From the NCBI GenBank assembly GCA_903789595.1, contig CAIFEZ010000005.1:1-64000 (forward strand): a DNA stretch of 64,000 nt, in the 5' to 3' direction. Positions 1-8,565 of this stretch are shown here, piece after piece. Every line of letters starts with the position of its first letter. Position 1 is the stretch's first letter. A model generated the notes under the pieces. The model worked only from the letters and a program-made list of their open reading frames with translations. It was not told where the DNA came from and ran no database searches. A program made the position numbers and the translations under genes. This stretch comes from an uncultured eubacterium 1-6. Lineage in GTDB: Bacteria; Bacillota; Clostridia; Lachnospirales; Lachnospiraceae.

Positions 1-242
1 TGCATATTGACTCTACAGATGAGGATTCCATGATAACGGGATTTATAGAAACAGCAGAGAAGCTGTGTATGGACATTGCACGTGTAGACGAAGCAGAACT
101 TCTTGCTTCAAAAGAAACCGCGCGGATTGCGGAACTTTACGCGGTGGCCTATCTATACGAAAACCGGGAGAACGCGGATTTTGGAGGACTGACTTCCATG
201 CTCCGCACTCTCCTTTTTGGTATCCGCAAAGACGCGTTTTAG
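1..242 (+). CDS. phage head-tail connector (gp6-like), 5' partial
   Basis: Three-prime part of a small head-tail connector of the gp6-like/HK97 type, which forms the ring between portal and tail. The reading frame is open from the window edge, so the gene begins before the window; the ATG at 30 is internal. The visible 79 codons match the later connector at 50239-50526: TDEDSMI aligns with SSDEDELI, and the C-terminus AVAYLYENRENADF...LRTLLFGIRKDAF aligns with TVAYLYEHREDADH...LRALLFGVRKEGF. It is followed 11 bases later by the adaptor gene, the same order as in the right-hand prophage. It is probably a remnant, because the rest of the tail module is missing downstream. Confidence 0.8.
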   Translation, partial: HIDSTDEDSMITGFIETAEKLCMDIARVDEAELLASKETARIAELYAVAYLYENRENADFGGLTSMLRTLLFGIRKDAF

Positions 243-253
243 GAGTGTCTGCC

Positions 254-613
254 ATGAGATATAAAATGCATATCAGCGAGCTGCGGACCATAATCCGCAT
301 TCAGAGAAAAGTTGTCACCGGTACAGGTATTCACAAAACGACCGACTGGATTGACCTTGGAAACCTGCTTCCCACTGACCCGCCCCGTTATCTGCGGTGC
401 AAATGGTATCCTTTGGGCGGAACCGAAGCGTGGATTGCCCAGTCCGTCCAGGTGATTGACGCGGCGAATGTTGTTTTGCGGTATAATCCGCTGATTACCG
501 CTTCCTGCAGGCTGATCCGTGGCAGCATTGTTTATACCATCATCGACCCGATGGATCCGGACCAGCACCGCGAATGGACAGCTTTTAAAGTCAAGGCTTC
601 TTTAAGCGTTTAA
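254..613 (+). CDS. phage head-tail adaptor / head closure protein
   Basis: 119 residues, starting at ATG 254 just after the connector stop. Position, length (111 residues for the counterpart at 50526-50861) and beta-rich composition fit the head-tail joining (SPP1 gp16-like) family that closes the capsid exit. Sequence identity to the counterpart is low, so the call rests mainly on synteny with the connector. In a complete prophage this gene is followed by gp10-like, tail tube and tape measure genes; here a hairpin and a holin follow at once. That implies a deletion of the whole tail module. Confidence 0.6.
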   Translation: MRYKMHISELRTIIRIQRKVVTGTGIHKTTDWIDLGNLLPTDPPRYLRCKWYPLGGTEAWIAQSVQVIDAANVVLRYNPLITASCRLIRGSIVYTIIDPMDPDQHREWTAFKVKASLSV

Positions 614-632
614 TCCTTTCAGAAAGCTTTTG

Positions 633-663
633 AGCGGTCGTCCATACGGGCGGCCGCTTTTTT
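633..663 (+). terminator. hairpin with T-run before holin
   Basis: AGCGGTCGTCC pairs over 11 positions (with G-T wobbles) with GGGCGGCCGCT across an ATAC loop, followed by six T. It resembles an intrinsic terminator. A similar hairpin precedes the intact holin at 63308. Confidence 0.7.
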
Positions 664-691
664 CATGCACAAATTCAAGGAGGCGTGTCTC

Positions 692-1111
692 ATGAAAGAA
701 TTCTGGAATTCCATACAATTTGTGTTTGCTGCCATCGGCGGGTGGCTCGGCTATTTTCTCGGCGGCTGCGACGGCCTGCTCTATGCGCTGCTCATCTTCG
801 TCTTCTGTGACTACATCACCGGCGTCCTGTGCGCAATTTCAGACAAGAAGCTCTCATCCGAAATCGGTTTCAGGGGAATCTGCCGGAAGGTGCTGATTTT
901 TCTGCTGGTCGGAATCGGAAACGTAATTGACGTGCAGGTTCTCGGCCAGCCGGGCGTGCTCCGGACGGCAATCATCTTCTTCTATCTCTCAAACGAAGGG
1001 CTGTCTCTGTCAGAGAATGCGGCGCACCTCGGGCTTCCGATACCGGAAAAGCTTAAGGCCGTGCTGGAGCAGTTGCATGACCGTGATGAAAAAGGAAAGG
1101 AGGACAAGTAA
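692..1111 (+). CDS. phage holin, toxin-secretion/phage-lysis family
   Basis: 139-residue small membrane protein expected to permeabilise the cytoplasmic membrane for the endolysin. It begins MKEFWNSIQFVFAAIGGWLGYFLGG and has three or four hydrophobic segments (about residues 8-30, 30-50, 62-80 and 88-105). The start at 692 is preferred over an upstream ATG at 665 because AAGGAGG at 677-683 sits at correct spacing. It is nearly colinear with the holin at 63370-63783 (shared DYITGVLCAI, DKKLSS, GICRKVLIF, NEGLSL, AAHLGLPIP), so both derive from related prophages. The gene looks intact although its lysozyme partner is broken. Confidence 0.85.
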   Translation: MKEFWNSIQFVFAAIGGWLGYFLGGCDGLLYALLIFVFCDYITGVLCAISDKKLSSEIGFRGICRKVLIFLLVGIGNVIDVQVLGQPGVLRTAIIFFYLSNEGLSLSENAAHLGLPIPEKLKAVLEQLHDRDEKGKEDK

Positions 1112-1112
1112 C

Positions 1113-1190
1113 GTGGCTGTCAAAGAGATTGACGGATTGGTATGGTAGGGGTCTATTGATTTCAACAAAGGTAAAGGCAAATCCGAGTAA
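1113..1190 (+). pseudogene. GH25 lysozyme (endolysin) stub with early stop
   Basis: A GTG start at 1113 with AAAGGAGG upstream reads VAVKEIDGLVW, then TAG at 1146-1148, then continues in frame as GSIDFNKGKGK. This matches the N-terminus of the lysozyme at 63786, which reads MAIKGIDVSVWQGNIDFGKVK: the glutamine codon after VW has become a stop. After about position 1180 the similarity ends, so the enzyme core is deleted. It directly follows the holin, the normal lysis-cassette order. Confidence 0.75.
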
Positions 1191-1217
1191 AATAACATAT
1201 TGCACAGCATTTATCTT

Positions 1218-1260
1218 GCCTGCGAGTGTTCCCTCATCGGAATGCCCGCAGGCTTTTTTT
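1218..1260 (+). terminator. intrinsic terminator after decayed lysis cassette
   Basis: GCCTGCG at 1218-1224 pairs with CGCAGGC at 1247-1253 and is followed by seven T. It separates the prophage remnant from the recombinase module. The arms and loop end (ATGCCCGCAGG) resemble the hairpin at 38835-38869 in the late leader. Confidence 0.8.
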
Positions 1261-1285
1261 ATTTTCTTTCGCTCAAGTCGTTCCT

Positions 1286-1311
1286 CCATCTCCAGTGAAA
1301 AGTGGAGGTGG
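1286..1311 (+). promoter_or_regulatory. CTCC-AGTGAAAAGT-GGAG hairpin over a ribosome binding site
   Basis: CCATCTCC pairs with GGAGGTGG around the ten-base loop AGTGAAAAGT. The 3' arm contains the GGAGG ribosome binding site of the small gene that starts at 1319, so folding would hide it. The loop and inner stem recur at 28082-28127 and 32623-32676. A regulatory role is inference. Confidence 0.55.
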
Positions 1312-1318
1312 ATAACCG

Positions 1319-1525
1319 ATGGTGGAAAAAGCAAAAACGAATCATACCGGATTCTTTACACAGAAAAAGCTGCAGGGTGATTTTGATTACTACCGCGCTC
1401 AGAAAATTGCAGAAGCCATGCTCGCAAACGGTCTGATTTCACAGGCTGAATTCAACAAATTAACGGACATCAATCGCAGAACTTTCTCCCCTCTGTACGT
1501 GGAAATCATGCCGAAAATTGCTTGA
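1319..1525 (+). CDS. SHOCT-like small protein upstream of recombinases
   Basis: 68 residues. The C-terminal half (AEAMLANGLISQAEFNKLTDINRRTFSPLY) has the pattern of the SHOCT/SHOCT_2 short C-terminal-type domain: a helix, the GLIS turn, then a second helix. Small proteins of this kind are commonly found just ahead of serine-recombinase clusters in Clostridia; their role is not established. The start ATG 1319 has GGAGG eight bases upstream, inside the hairpin described above. The recombinase follows 51 bases later, probably in the same transcript. Confidence 0.75.
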   Translation: MVEKAKTNHTGFFTQKKLQGDFDYYRAQKIAEAMLANGLISQAEFNKLTDINRRTFSPLYVEIMPKIA

Positions 1526-1567
1526 TACTCCTGGCATTCAGAGTGATAGATAGACGTACCAAGAGGA
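1518..1567 (+). repeat. AGAGTGAT-GATAGAC-GTACC element, copy A
   Basis: The stretch contains TTCAGAGTGATAGATAGACG followed by TACCAAGAGG. It is closely similar to blocks at 41881-41928 and 43152-43200, and each copy lies 5' of a gene with a strong AGGAGG site. It overlaps the last codons of the SHOCT-like gene and leads into the first recombinase. It may be a promoter or leader element. Confidence 0.5.
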
Positions 1568-1576
1568 GGTAGGTCC

Positions 1577-3136
1577 ATGAAAAAGGTCACGAAAATTGAG
1601 GAAAACAAAAAGGCCAATTTCAATGGTAAGAAGCTTCGCGTAGCCGCTTACTGCCGTGTTTCGACCGATTCTGATGAACAGGCAGAAAGCCTGAAGGCCC
1701 AGAAGGAGCACTATGAAAGTTACATCAAGTCGCGCGATGACTGGAAGTTTGCCGGGCTTTATTACGATGAAGGCATCACGGGCACCAAGAAAGAGAAGCG
1801 TCCTCAGCTGCGGAAAATGATGGCCGACTGCAAAGCTGGAAAGATTGATTTCATCGTAACCAAATCCATCAGCCGTTTCTCCCGGAATACGGCCGACTGT
1901 CTGGAACTGACACGAAAGCTTCTCACGCTGAATATTCCCGTTTACTTTGAAAAGGAAGACATCAACACCGGGGCAATGGAAAGCGAACTGTTCCTTTCCA
2001 TCCTCTCCAGTATGGCTCAAAACGAATCTGTTTCCATTTCGCAAAATGGCAAATGGTCGGTTCAGAAACGATTTGAAAACGGGACCTTCAAAATCAGTTA
2101 CCCGCCCTACGGCTATGACTGGGACGGAGAAAAGATGGTTATCAATCCCGCTCAGGTCCAAGTTGTAAAACAGATTTTTTCTGAAACGCTGTCCGGAAAA
2201 AGCAGCCCTGCCATTGCAAAGAAACTCAATGTCGGGCATATTCCCAGCAGGAGAAGCGGGCATTGGACCAGTACGACTGTCCGCGACATATTGGCCAATG
2301 AAAAATACACCGGCGATTGCCTGTTTCAAAAGACTTATACCGATTCCCAGTTTAACCGGCATCACAATCGCGGTGAGAAAAACCGGTATTTATTGCAGAA
2401 CCATCATGAAGCAATCATCAGCCATGAAGATTTCAACACGGCGGCGGCACTCATTCGTGAACGCGCCGCTGAAAAAGGTGTAGAGAAGGGAAGCCGCAAA
2501 TATCAGAATCGGTATCCATTTTCCGGGAAGATCCTCTGCGGCGAATGCGGCAGCACATTCAAAAGAAGAATTCACACCTGCTGCGATTTCAAATATGCTG
2601 CATGGTGCTGCAAAACGCACATTGAGGACAAGAGCAAGTGCTCGATGAAATTCATCAGAGAAGATGCGATTCAGCTTGCCTTTGTCACCATGATAAACAA
2701 GCTGGTCTTTGCGCACCGTCTCATTCTGAAGCCCTATGTTGATACCATCAAAAGCTCATCTGCCGACGATGCGGTTCGTCGCGTCCAGAAAATCCAGACG
2801 CTCTTGCTGCAGAATGTCGAACAGCGTGAAACGCTCCAGAAACTCATGGCACAAGGATACCTCGATAAAATCCTTTACAGCAAAGAAAAGAATGAGCTCC
2901 TGATGAAGGCCAACGACCTCCGGACGGAAGCTGATTCCCTGAATAACCGAAAAAGTGAAGGCATCCACACGGTTACAGAAGCGACCGCCCTTCTCCATTT
3001 TACGGAAAAAGGCGTCATGCTGGATGATTTTGACGGGGTGCTTTTTGAAAAATTCGTTAACCGCATTCTTGTAAAATCCAGAAATGAACTCTGCTTTGAG
3101 ATGAAATGCGGTCTGACGCTGACAGAAAGGATTTGA
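1577..3136 (+). CDS. large serine recombinase 1
   Basis: 519 residues, site-specific DNA recombinase. The N-terminal resolvase catalytic domain (about residues 20-160) has the nucleophile serine (S29) in [12 protein letters not shown] and the arginine-rich KSISRFSRNTADCL motif. A recombinase domain follows (about 175-290, with YPPYGYDW and ILANEKYTGD). Next come a zinc ribbon (CGECG at about 320, then HTCC, WCC and CS) and a coiled-coil region with a C-terminal tail. The length is typical of the integrase class that moves prophages and integrative elements. It starts at ATG 1577 behind GAGGAGG. It is first of three recombinase genes, with four bases to the next. Confidence 0.93.
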   Translation: MKKVTKIEENKKANFNGKKLRVAAYCRVSTDSDEQAESLKAQKEHYESYIKSRDDWKFAGLYYDEGITGTKKEKRPQLRKMMADCKAGKIDFIVTKSISRFSRNTADCLELTRKLLTLNIPVYFEKEDINTGAMESELFLSILSSMAQNESVSISQNGKWSVQKRFENGTFKISYPPYGYDWDGEKMVINPAQVQVVKQIFSETLSGKSSPAIAKKLNVGHIPSRRSGHWTSTTVRDILANEKYTGDCLFQKTYTDSQFNRHHNRGEKNRYLLQNHHEAIISHEDFNTAAALIRERAAEKGVEKGSRKYQNRYPFSGKILCGECGSTFKRRIHTCCDFKYAAWCCKTHIEDKSKCSMKFIREDAIQLAFVTMINKLVFAHRLILKPYVDTIKSSSADDAVRRVQKIQTLLLQNVEQRETLQKLMAQGYLDKILYSKEKNELLMKANDLRTEADSLNNRKSEGIHTVTEATALLHFTEKGVMLDDFDGVLFEKFVNRILVKSRNELCFEMKCGLTLTERI

Positions 3137-3140
3137 GTCC

Positions 3141-3632
3141 ATGGGACATACACCATTCGGATACCGGATTGAAAACGGAATTGCCGTCGTTGACAAAGAG
3201 AATGCCCGGAAAATACGAAAACTCTACACTAACTATCTTTCCGGACTTTCCCTTACCGAAGCCGCTAAAGAAGCCGGTATCGAAATGTACCACTGCTCTG
3301 CAAAACGCATCCTGAGAAACCGGCATTACCTCGGTGATGATTTCTATCCGGCCATTATTGATGCAGATACATTCCGGAAAGCAGAGGAAGAGTTGGAAAG
3401 CCGTGCTGAGAAGCTCGGCCGGAAGAACAGGAGAAAGGAAACAGTTCCACAGGCACCGCCGACGAGGTTTTCCGTAAAACCTGCAGAAAAGCATTTTAAT
3501 GATCCGGTTCTGCAGGCAGAATACCTCTATGGGCAAATTGAAAGCGAGGCAGATTCATGGGAAAAGTCATGCTCATTCCTGCAAAAAGGCAGGTCGGGAA
3601 CAATGAGAGAAAGGAAGAAAATCCAAGGCTGA
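3141..3632 (+). CDS. short recombinase-domain protein lacking the catalytic domain
   Basis: 163 residues. The N-terminus ([18 protein letters not shown]) matches the PxGY start of the recombinase domain of large serine recombinases, followed by a helical region containing [16 protein letters not shown] and [14 protein letters not shown]. It has no resolvase domain and no catalytic serine, so it cannot cut DNA alone. A DNA-binding or accessory role with its two neighbours is inferred. Its last 76 bases overlap the start of the third recombinase in another frame, suggesting translational coupling. Three-gene arrangements with a short middle member are common in clostridial mobile elements. Confidence 0.8.
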   Translation: MGHTPFGYRIENGIAVVDKENARKIRKLYTNYLSGLSLTEAAKEAGIEMYHCSAKRILRNRHYLGDDFYPAIIDADTFRKAEEELESRAEKLGRKNRRKETVPQAPPTRFSVKPAEKHFNDPVLQAEYLYGQIESEADSWEKSCSFLQKGRSGTMRERKKIQG

Positions 3633-5125
3633 AAGTTGCAGCCTACTGCCGGGTTAGTACGGACAGTGATGAACAGGCGACAAGCTACGACGCACAGGTC
3701 AAACACTACACGGAATACATTCAGAAGAATCCGGAATGGGAGTTCGCAGGCATCTACGCCGACGACGGCATCTCCGGCACGAACACCAAGAAGCGGAATG
3801 AATTCAACCGGATGATTGACGACTGCATGGCCGGGAACATCGACATGATTATCACAAAATCCATCAGCCGGTTTGCTCGAAACACGCTGGACTGCCTGAA
3901 ATACATCCGACAACTCAAGGGCAAGAACATCCCGGTCTACTTTGAAAAGGAATCCATCAATACATTGGATGCAAAAGGTGAAGTCTTGCTGACAATCATG
4001 GCCAGCCTTGCCCAGCAGGAAAGCCAGAGCCTTTCGCAAAACGTAAAACTCGGCCTGCAGTACCGCTACCAGCAGGGAAAAGTGCAGGTCAATCACAACC
4101 GATTTCTCGGTTATACCAAAGACGAGAACGGCCATCTCATCATTGACCTGGAACAGGCAGAGATTGTAAAGAGAATTTACCGCGAATACCTTGAAGGCTC
4201 CAGCATGGGCAGGATTGCCGCTGGACTTGAAAAAGATGGCATCCTCACCGGAGCCGGAAATACGAAATGGCACACCAGTACCATCAACAAAATTCTCCGC
4301 AACGAAAAGTACATGGGCGATGCCCTGCTTCAAAAGACTTATACGGTCGACTTCCTTACCAAGAAGCGAATCAAGAATAACGGCACGGTTCCGCAATACT
4401 ACGTGGAAGCCGACCATGAAGCCATTATCCCGAAGGACATCTTCATGCAGGTGCAGGAAGAACTGGTCCGCCGCCGTGTGGTGTATGTCAGCCCTTCCGG
4501 CAGAAAAAGAAATTTCTCCTGCAGCCACCCATTCGCGCAGATGGTCTACTGTGGGGAATGTGGAGAGCTTTACCGCCGGATTCACTGGTACAGCCGGGGT
4601 AAAAAATCCATTGTCTGGCGGTGCATCAGCCGGTTGGAGTCCACTTCGGCAAAAGAGCCCTGCCGCAACCGCACGGTGAATGAAACCGTATTGCAGAATG
4701 TTTCCGTGAAAGCAATCAATCGGGTCCTTGAAGATAAAGACCACTTCACAAACGCCCTGCAGCAGAATATCACCGCTGCCGTACGGCAAACAGATACCCT
4801 TTCGCCAGAGGGGATTCAGAAACGGCTGGAAGAACTGCAAATAGAGCTCATCAAAAAAGCAAACAATCAGGACGATTACAAGGCCATCACAGATGAGATA
4901 TTCCGGCTCCGGGCACAGAAAAAGCAGTCTGAATCCGAAAACACGCTTCGGAATGAAACCTTAAGCCGCATCCGCGAGTTGCAGAAATTCATCGCCGCTC
5001 AGCCGACCGAACTCACTGAATTTGACGAGACTCTGGTCAAGCGGCTGATTCAGAAAATCACCGTCTACGCGGACAAGTTTACGGTGGAATTCAAGTCCGG
5101 TGTAAGCGTGAATATAAAAGAATAA
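3557..5125 (+). CDS. large serine recombinase 2
   Basis: 522 residues. The resolvase domain has catalytic S34 in [13 protein letters not shown] and the [14 protein letters not shown] motif. A recombinase domain follows ([27 protein letters not shown]), then a zinc ribbon ([15 protein letters not shown]) and a C-terminal coiled coil. It resembles the first recombinase in domain order but diverges in sequence (R-K-E versus N-terminal differences, different zinc ribbon spacing), so the two probably act as distinct subunits. The gene ends 29 bases from the convergent restriction gene, with no obvious terminator between them. Confidence 0.92.
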   Translation: MGKVMLIPAKRQVGNNERKEENPRLKVAAYCRVSTDSDEQATSYDAQVKHYTEYIQKNPEWEFAGIYADDGISGTNTKKRNEFNRMIDDCMAGNIDMIITKSISRFARNTLDCLKYIRQLKGKNIPVYFEKESINTLDAKGEVLLTIMASLAQQESQSLSQNVKLGLQYRYQQGKVQVNHNRFLGYTKDENGHLIIDLEQAEIVKRIYREYLEGSSMGRIAAGLEKDGILTGAGNTKWHTSTINKILRNEKYMGDALLQKTYTVDFLTKKRIKNNGTVPQYYVEADHEAIIPKDIFMQVQEELVRRRVVYVSPSGRKRNFSCSHPFAQMVYCGECGELYRRIHWYSRGKKSIVWRCISRLESTSAKEPCRNRTVNETVLQNVSVKAINRVLEDKDHFTNALQQNITAAVRQTDTLSPEGIQKRLEELQIELIKKANNQDDYKAITDEIFRLRAQKKQSESENTLRNETLSRIRELQKFIAAQPTELTEFDETLVKRLIQKITVYADKFTVEFKSGVSVNIKE

Positions 5126-5154
5126 GAGTAAGCTGTCTTGATAGGCAATTTACC

Positions 5155-8100
5155 TTACAGGTTGAACAGCTTTTTCATCTCTTCTTCAAGCGTTCCGTTC
5201 TTTGCATAATCCAGCGTGTCGCATAGCTTAATATTGTGCTTATCGATATGGATCTCATCACTGAATCCAAGAATGTACCTTAGGCAAATCCGGTAGATGA
5301 TTTCTGTCGGTGCACAACCATATACCTGTTTTGCAAAGATATGATTCAATCTTTCCGCATTATCAGGATACAAAACTTTCATACGGTTGCTTTGGTATAG
5401 GCGGGTAACAATCTCTGTGATATACATACCCGATTTCATATAAAGGTCAGCAAACGTATTGTTCGGATCATCGAAGCACCCGGGATTCTCCTGCTCCAGG
5501 CGATCAACCATGTTCTTGACCACACGTTTTGGCGTGAAAATTTGGTTTGTTTTCTGTGGCGGAATATAATCAAAGATGTCACCTTTGCTGGTCTCATTAA
5601 AGTAATCGGCCAGTTTGGCGCGTTTCTTCATAAATTCCAGAACTGCATCATTAAAGACAACTTCATCAAACAGGTGGCCGTCAAAATGTTTCTTGTGTTC
5701 CTCGTCTCGAATTCCGTTTCCATTCTCATTCTTTTGGTAGTAGTCGCCGCCATCGCGAAGCATACGGAATTCATCAAGTGTCACACCTTTACCGGTCTGC
5801 GGATTAACAGTCACTTCCCAGAATACATCTGCTGGTACGAGTGAATCGAAATTTGCCAGTGTCGTATTTTCATCACCATAGGCCATAAGAAATGCAGGTA
5901 TGGCACGGGAAAAACCACGCAGGTGATCCCTCACGCTGCCTTCAATAGAATCTTTCTTATTATTAAGTTTTTCCGTCTCTACTGTTTTGACGATGGTTTC
6001 CGCTGCCTTCTTGACGGTTTCATTACTGTGGAGCTTTTGGTATATGCTGTTTACCATGCTATTATATTCTTTAATGCTTCGTTTCTTATATTCTTCATCA
6101 AGCTTTGAGATTTCCGACATAGAAGCGCCAGACTTCTGTGCCTCGGAAATCTTATCGTCACATTCTTTGACGAGCTGGTGATCGCGGATGGTGTACTCAC
6201 CATATTCCCGGCCTACCACAGTATCCGTGGCTTCCTGAATCTTGCGCTCCAGTTGATTCTGTGTGGATTTTTTCAAGTCTTGGCCGTACTGCGTTCTTGC
6301 TGAATCCATAAGTGTATTGGCGATCGGCTCGGAAAATTTTTCACGAAGTTCCTTCAGTTCATCTTTCTTTGGGTTCTTTGTCATCTCAGCCTGTTTGGTG
6401 ATGTCCTCAACTGCAGCTGCCAGCTTTTGATCGACATCTCCATAAACCTTGTCACCAAAAAGCTCGCTTGCTGTGCCGATGACCTGTTCCTTTGGAATCT
6501 CCACTTCCCCGTTTTCATTGAGATTCAGCTTATCAGCTGTACCTTCGTCAACCCCGACGGGTGTCAGCGTCTTAGGTTCCTCGATTGCCTGCATGCTATT
6601 GATAAGGTCAATAATTTCCTTCGGTGCTCCAAAAATACCGGAAATGTTGGAGAAAAGGAAATTTGACATGAACCCGCGCTCCACGACTTCTTTGGCATGG
6701 ATGTGTCGCGGAATCGTGAGAACGGACTCAGCATCCAGTTCTATCATAGACCCCTGGTCATCCTCACCATAGACAGGGAAGAAATTCAAGAGTTCACGAA
6801 CATGCTGCTTACGCTGATCAAAATCTCCCTTGTTGCCTGATGTCTCCGGAATCAGGTCATTGGCGAACTTCTCAAATATCTTCAGTGTACGCGCCGGATC
6901 AAAGTCAAAGACATAAGCGTTCTGCTTCCTGTAGGAATTGCCCTGCGCATCATGAAACAGGCACGGATTTTGAGCACGGAAAGCGGCCTGCATATACAGT
7001 GCCGGGCTTGCCATGTTGGAAAGCATGAGAACTGCCGTCCACTCCGGAATTGTGACACCGGTCGTCAACTGACCGACAGACAGCGTAATGGTCTTATCGT
7101 ATTCTTTGATGGCCTTGGTAACACGGTCGAATGCCTTCTCGTTTTCATCATCGTCATCCAGCCTGCCGTCGCCCGCTGCAAGAATAATGTGATAATCCTT
7201 AAACACGGGATGAAGCTCCAGCTTCTTTGCCAAAGCCCTTGCACTTGCGACCCGATTCAGCAGCCAGAAAGTATGTTTCAGCTCATTTCGCAGCTCTGGT
7301 GTGGAAAACGGGAACTTTTCCTGACGTGTCAGTGCATCGAGGAACTTGTCCACATCCGCGTCATGGATAAATCTGCCCGATTCGTTCGTTTTGAAGAACT
7401 CATTCAGGTCAAAAGCGTATTCTTCCACATCATTTGCTGCAAGCTCAATGCCTCGTTTTACCTTGTCGCAGACGATATCCGACATCTTATATGTAAACAG
7501 GCTGAGCTGCGGAAGGTTTTCATACGGGTTCTCGATTTCGCTGGAATCATTCCAATCACGCTTCTTCTTCTGCTCGTCTGCATACGTCCAGTTAAAGATC
7601 GCATCCTCCGCAAATTTGTCATTTGCCAATGCCTTAAACGGCGTACCGGAAAGATGCAAAGTCCATTTCCGCTTGATATGTTGAAAGGCGGTATCCGTCT
7701 TGTAGGTATCGACGCCTTCATGCGCCTCATCTACAATCATAATGTCCCAGTTAACGCCTTCTTCGTTTATTTCTGGCAGCTTGTCGCGCTTCCCGCCCAA
7801 ATAGAGGGAACCTTTCAAATCCTGCAGACTCACAAATTCGATGCAGCCTTTGACGTGGCTGTCTTCGTCCAGCACCTTGTCAAGATACTCTTGACGGCTC
7901 AGCACATATTTTTTGCCTTTGATGCCGTCCACATTGCTGACAAACAGATAGCCGGACTGCGGGCCGAAAAACGTCTCGTAATCCGAATACCACGAGTTTG
8001 CAATCGCCGGGCGGTTTGTCACAATCAGAATATTCGTCGCATGAAGTCTTTTGCACAGATCATAAGCCGAAAGCGTCTTGCCAAAACGTGGTTTTGCATT

Positions 8101-8565
8101 CCATAAAAATTCGCCGTTGAGGTGGGACTTAAAGTAAGCAAGCGCCTTCTCGACCGCTTTGTTCTGCTCATCGCGGAGCTTATATGGAATGACTGCGTCC
8201 GCGTCATGGTCGGAAACAACGCCGTGATTCTGGGTGAAATCGACAAAATCGCCTTTTGCGGTATTTGGCGCAATGCGGAACCACTCCGTGCCTTCCTCAC
8301 GATTGACGCCAAGCTTCTTCAGATAAGCGTGAAAGTCCTTATCGGTAAAGGTTCCGAATGGTTCCGTCATATATGCGGCGCGCAGGTGCCACCATGTTTT
8401 ATGCGGCACGCCGACGGTATGCGTCTGCTCTTTGATGCGGGTTTCCACATCCCGCTCCGTAAAGCCAATCTTTGTCCAGCCGTCATGCACAGGTATTCCC
8501 GGCGTCGTATACGCATAGCATTGGGGAACAACCTGATAAGCTGTTTTGATCTTTATGCCCGCCAT
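5155..8565 (-). CDS. restriction helicase-nuclease: GIY-YIG/T5orf172-like, DEAD helicase, methylase-like C-terminus
   Basis: 1136 residues. The N-terminal region (about 15-115) has the T5orf172/GIY-YIG-like pattern: YAYTTPG, WTKIGFTERDVETRI, then a late glutamate in TEWFRI. An SF2 helicase core follows with Walker A AKPRFGKT (about 165) and DEAH box IMIVDEAHEG (about 280), and with SGTPF and QAAFRAQNP as later motifs. The C-terminus (about 1000-1136) resembles an adenine methylase: IFTPKRVVKNMV as motif X, and ADLYMKSGMYITEI where motif I is expected. Start ATG 8565 shares one base with the stop of the methylase, a coupled TGATG junction; a GTG at 8568 is an alternative. It is the likely cutting/translocating subunit of a restriction-modification pair. 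Confidence 0.8.
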   Translation of the reverse strand: MAGIKIKTAYQVVPQCYAYTTPGIPVHDGWTKIGFTERDVETRIKEQTHTVGVPHKTWWHLRAAYMTEPFGTFTDKDFHAYLKKLGVNREEGTEWFRIAPNTAKGDFVDFTQNHGVVSDHDADAVIPYKLRDEQNKAVEKALAYFKSHLNGEFLWNAKPRFGKTLSAYDLCKRLHATNILIVTNRPAIANSWYSDYETFFGPQSGYLFVSNVDGIKGKKYVLSRQEYLDKVLDEDSHVKGCIEFVSLQDLKGSLYLGGKRDKLPEINEEGVNWDIMIVDEAHEGVDTYKTDTAFQHIKRKWTLHLSGTPFKALANDKFAEDAIFNWTYADEQKKKRDWNDSSEIENPYENLPQLSLFTYKMSDIVCDKVKRGIELAANDVEEYAFDLNEFFKTNESGRFIHDADVDKFLDALTRQEKFPFSTPELRNELKHTFWLLNRVASARALAKKLELHPVFKDYHIILAAGDGRLDDDDENEKAFDRVTKAIKEYDKTITLSVGQLTTGVTIPEWTAVLMLSNMASPALYMQAAFRAQNPCLFHDAQGNSYRKQNAYVFDFDPARTLKIFEKFANDLIPETSGNKGDFDQRKQHVRELLNFFPVYGEDDQGSMIELDAESVLTIPRHIHAKEVVERGFMSNFLFSNISGIFGAPKEIIDLINSMQAIEEPKTLTPVGVDEGTADKLNLNENGEVEIPKEQVIGTASELFGDKVYGDVDQKLAAAVEDITKQAEMTKNPKKDELKELREKFSEPIANTLMDSARTQYGQDLKKSTQNQLERKIQEATDTVVGREYGEYTIRDHQLVKECDDKISEAQKSGASMSEISKLDEEYKKRSIKEYNSMVNSIYQKLHSNETVKKAAETIVKTVETEKLNNKKDSIEGSVRDHLRGFSRAIPAFLMAYGDENTTLANFDSLVPADVFWEVTVNPQTGKGVTLDEFRMLRDGGDYYQKNENGNGIRDEEHKKHFDGHLFDEVVFNDAVLEFMKKRAKLADYFNETSKGDIFDYIPPQKTNQIFTPKRVVKNMVDRLEQENPGCFDDPNNTFADLYMKSGMYITEIVTRLYQSNRMKVLYPDNAERLNHIFAKQVYGCAPTEIIYRICLRYILGFSDEIHIDKHNIKLCDTLDYAKNGTLEEEMKKLFNL

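Noticed and set aside
6952..8106. Long plus-strand reading frame (384 codons) inside the restriction helicase gene
   Set aside because: Antisense to a gene with clear helicase motifs; no ribosome site and no recognisable domain.
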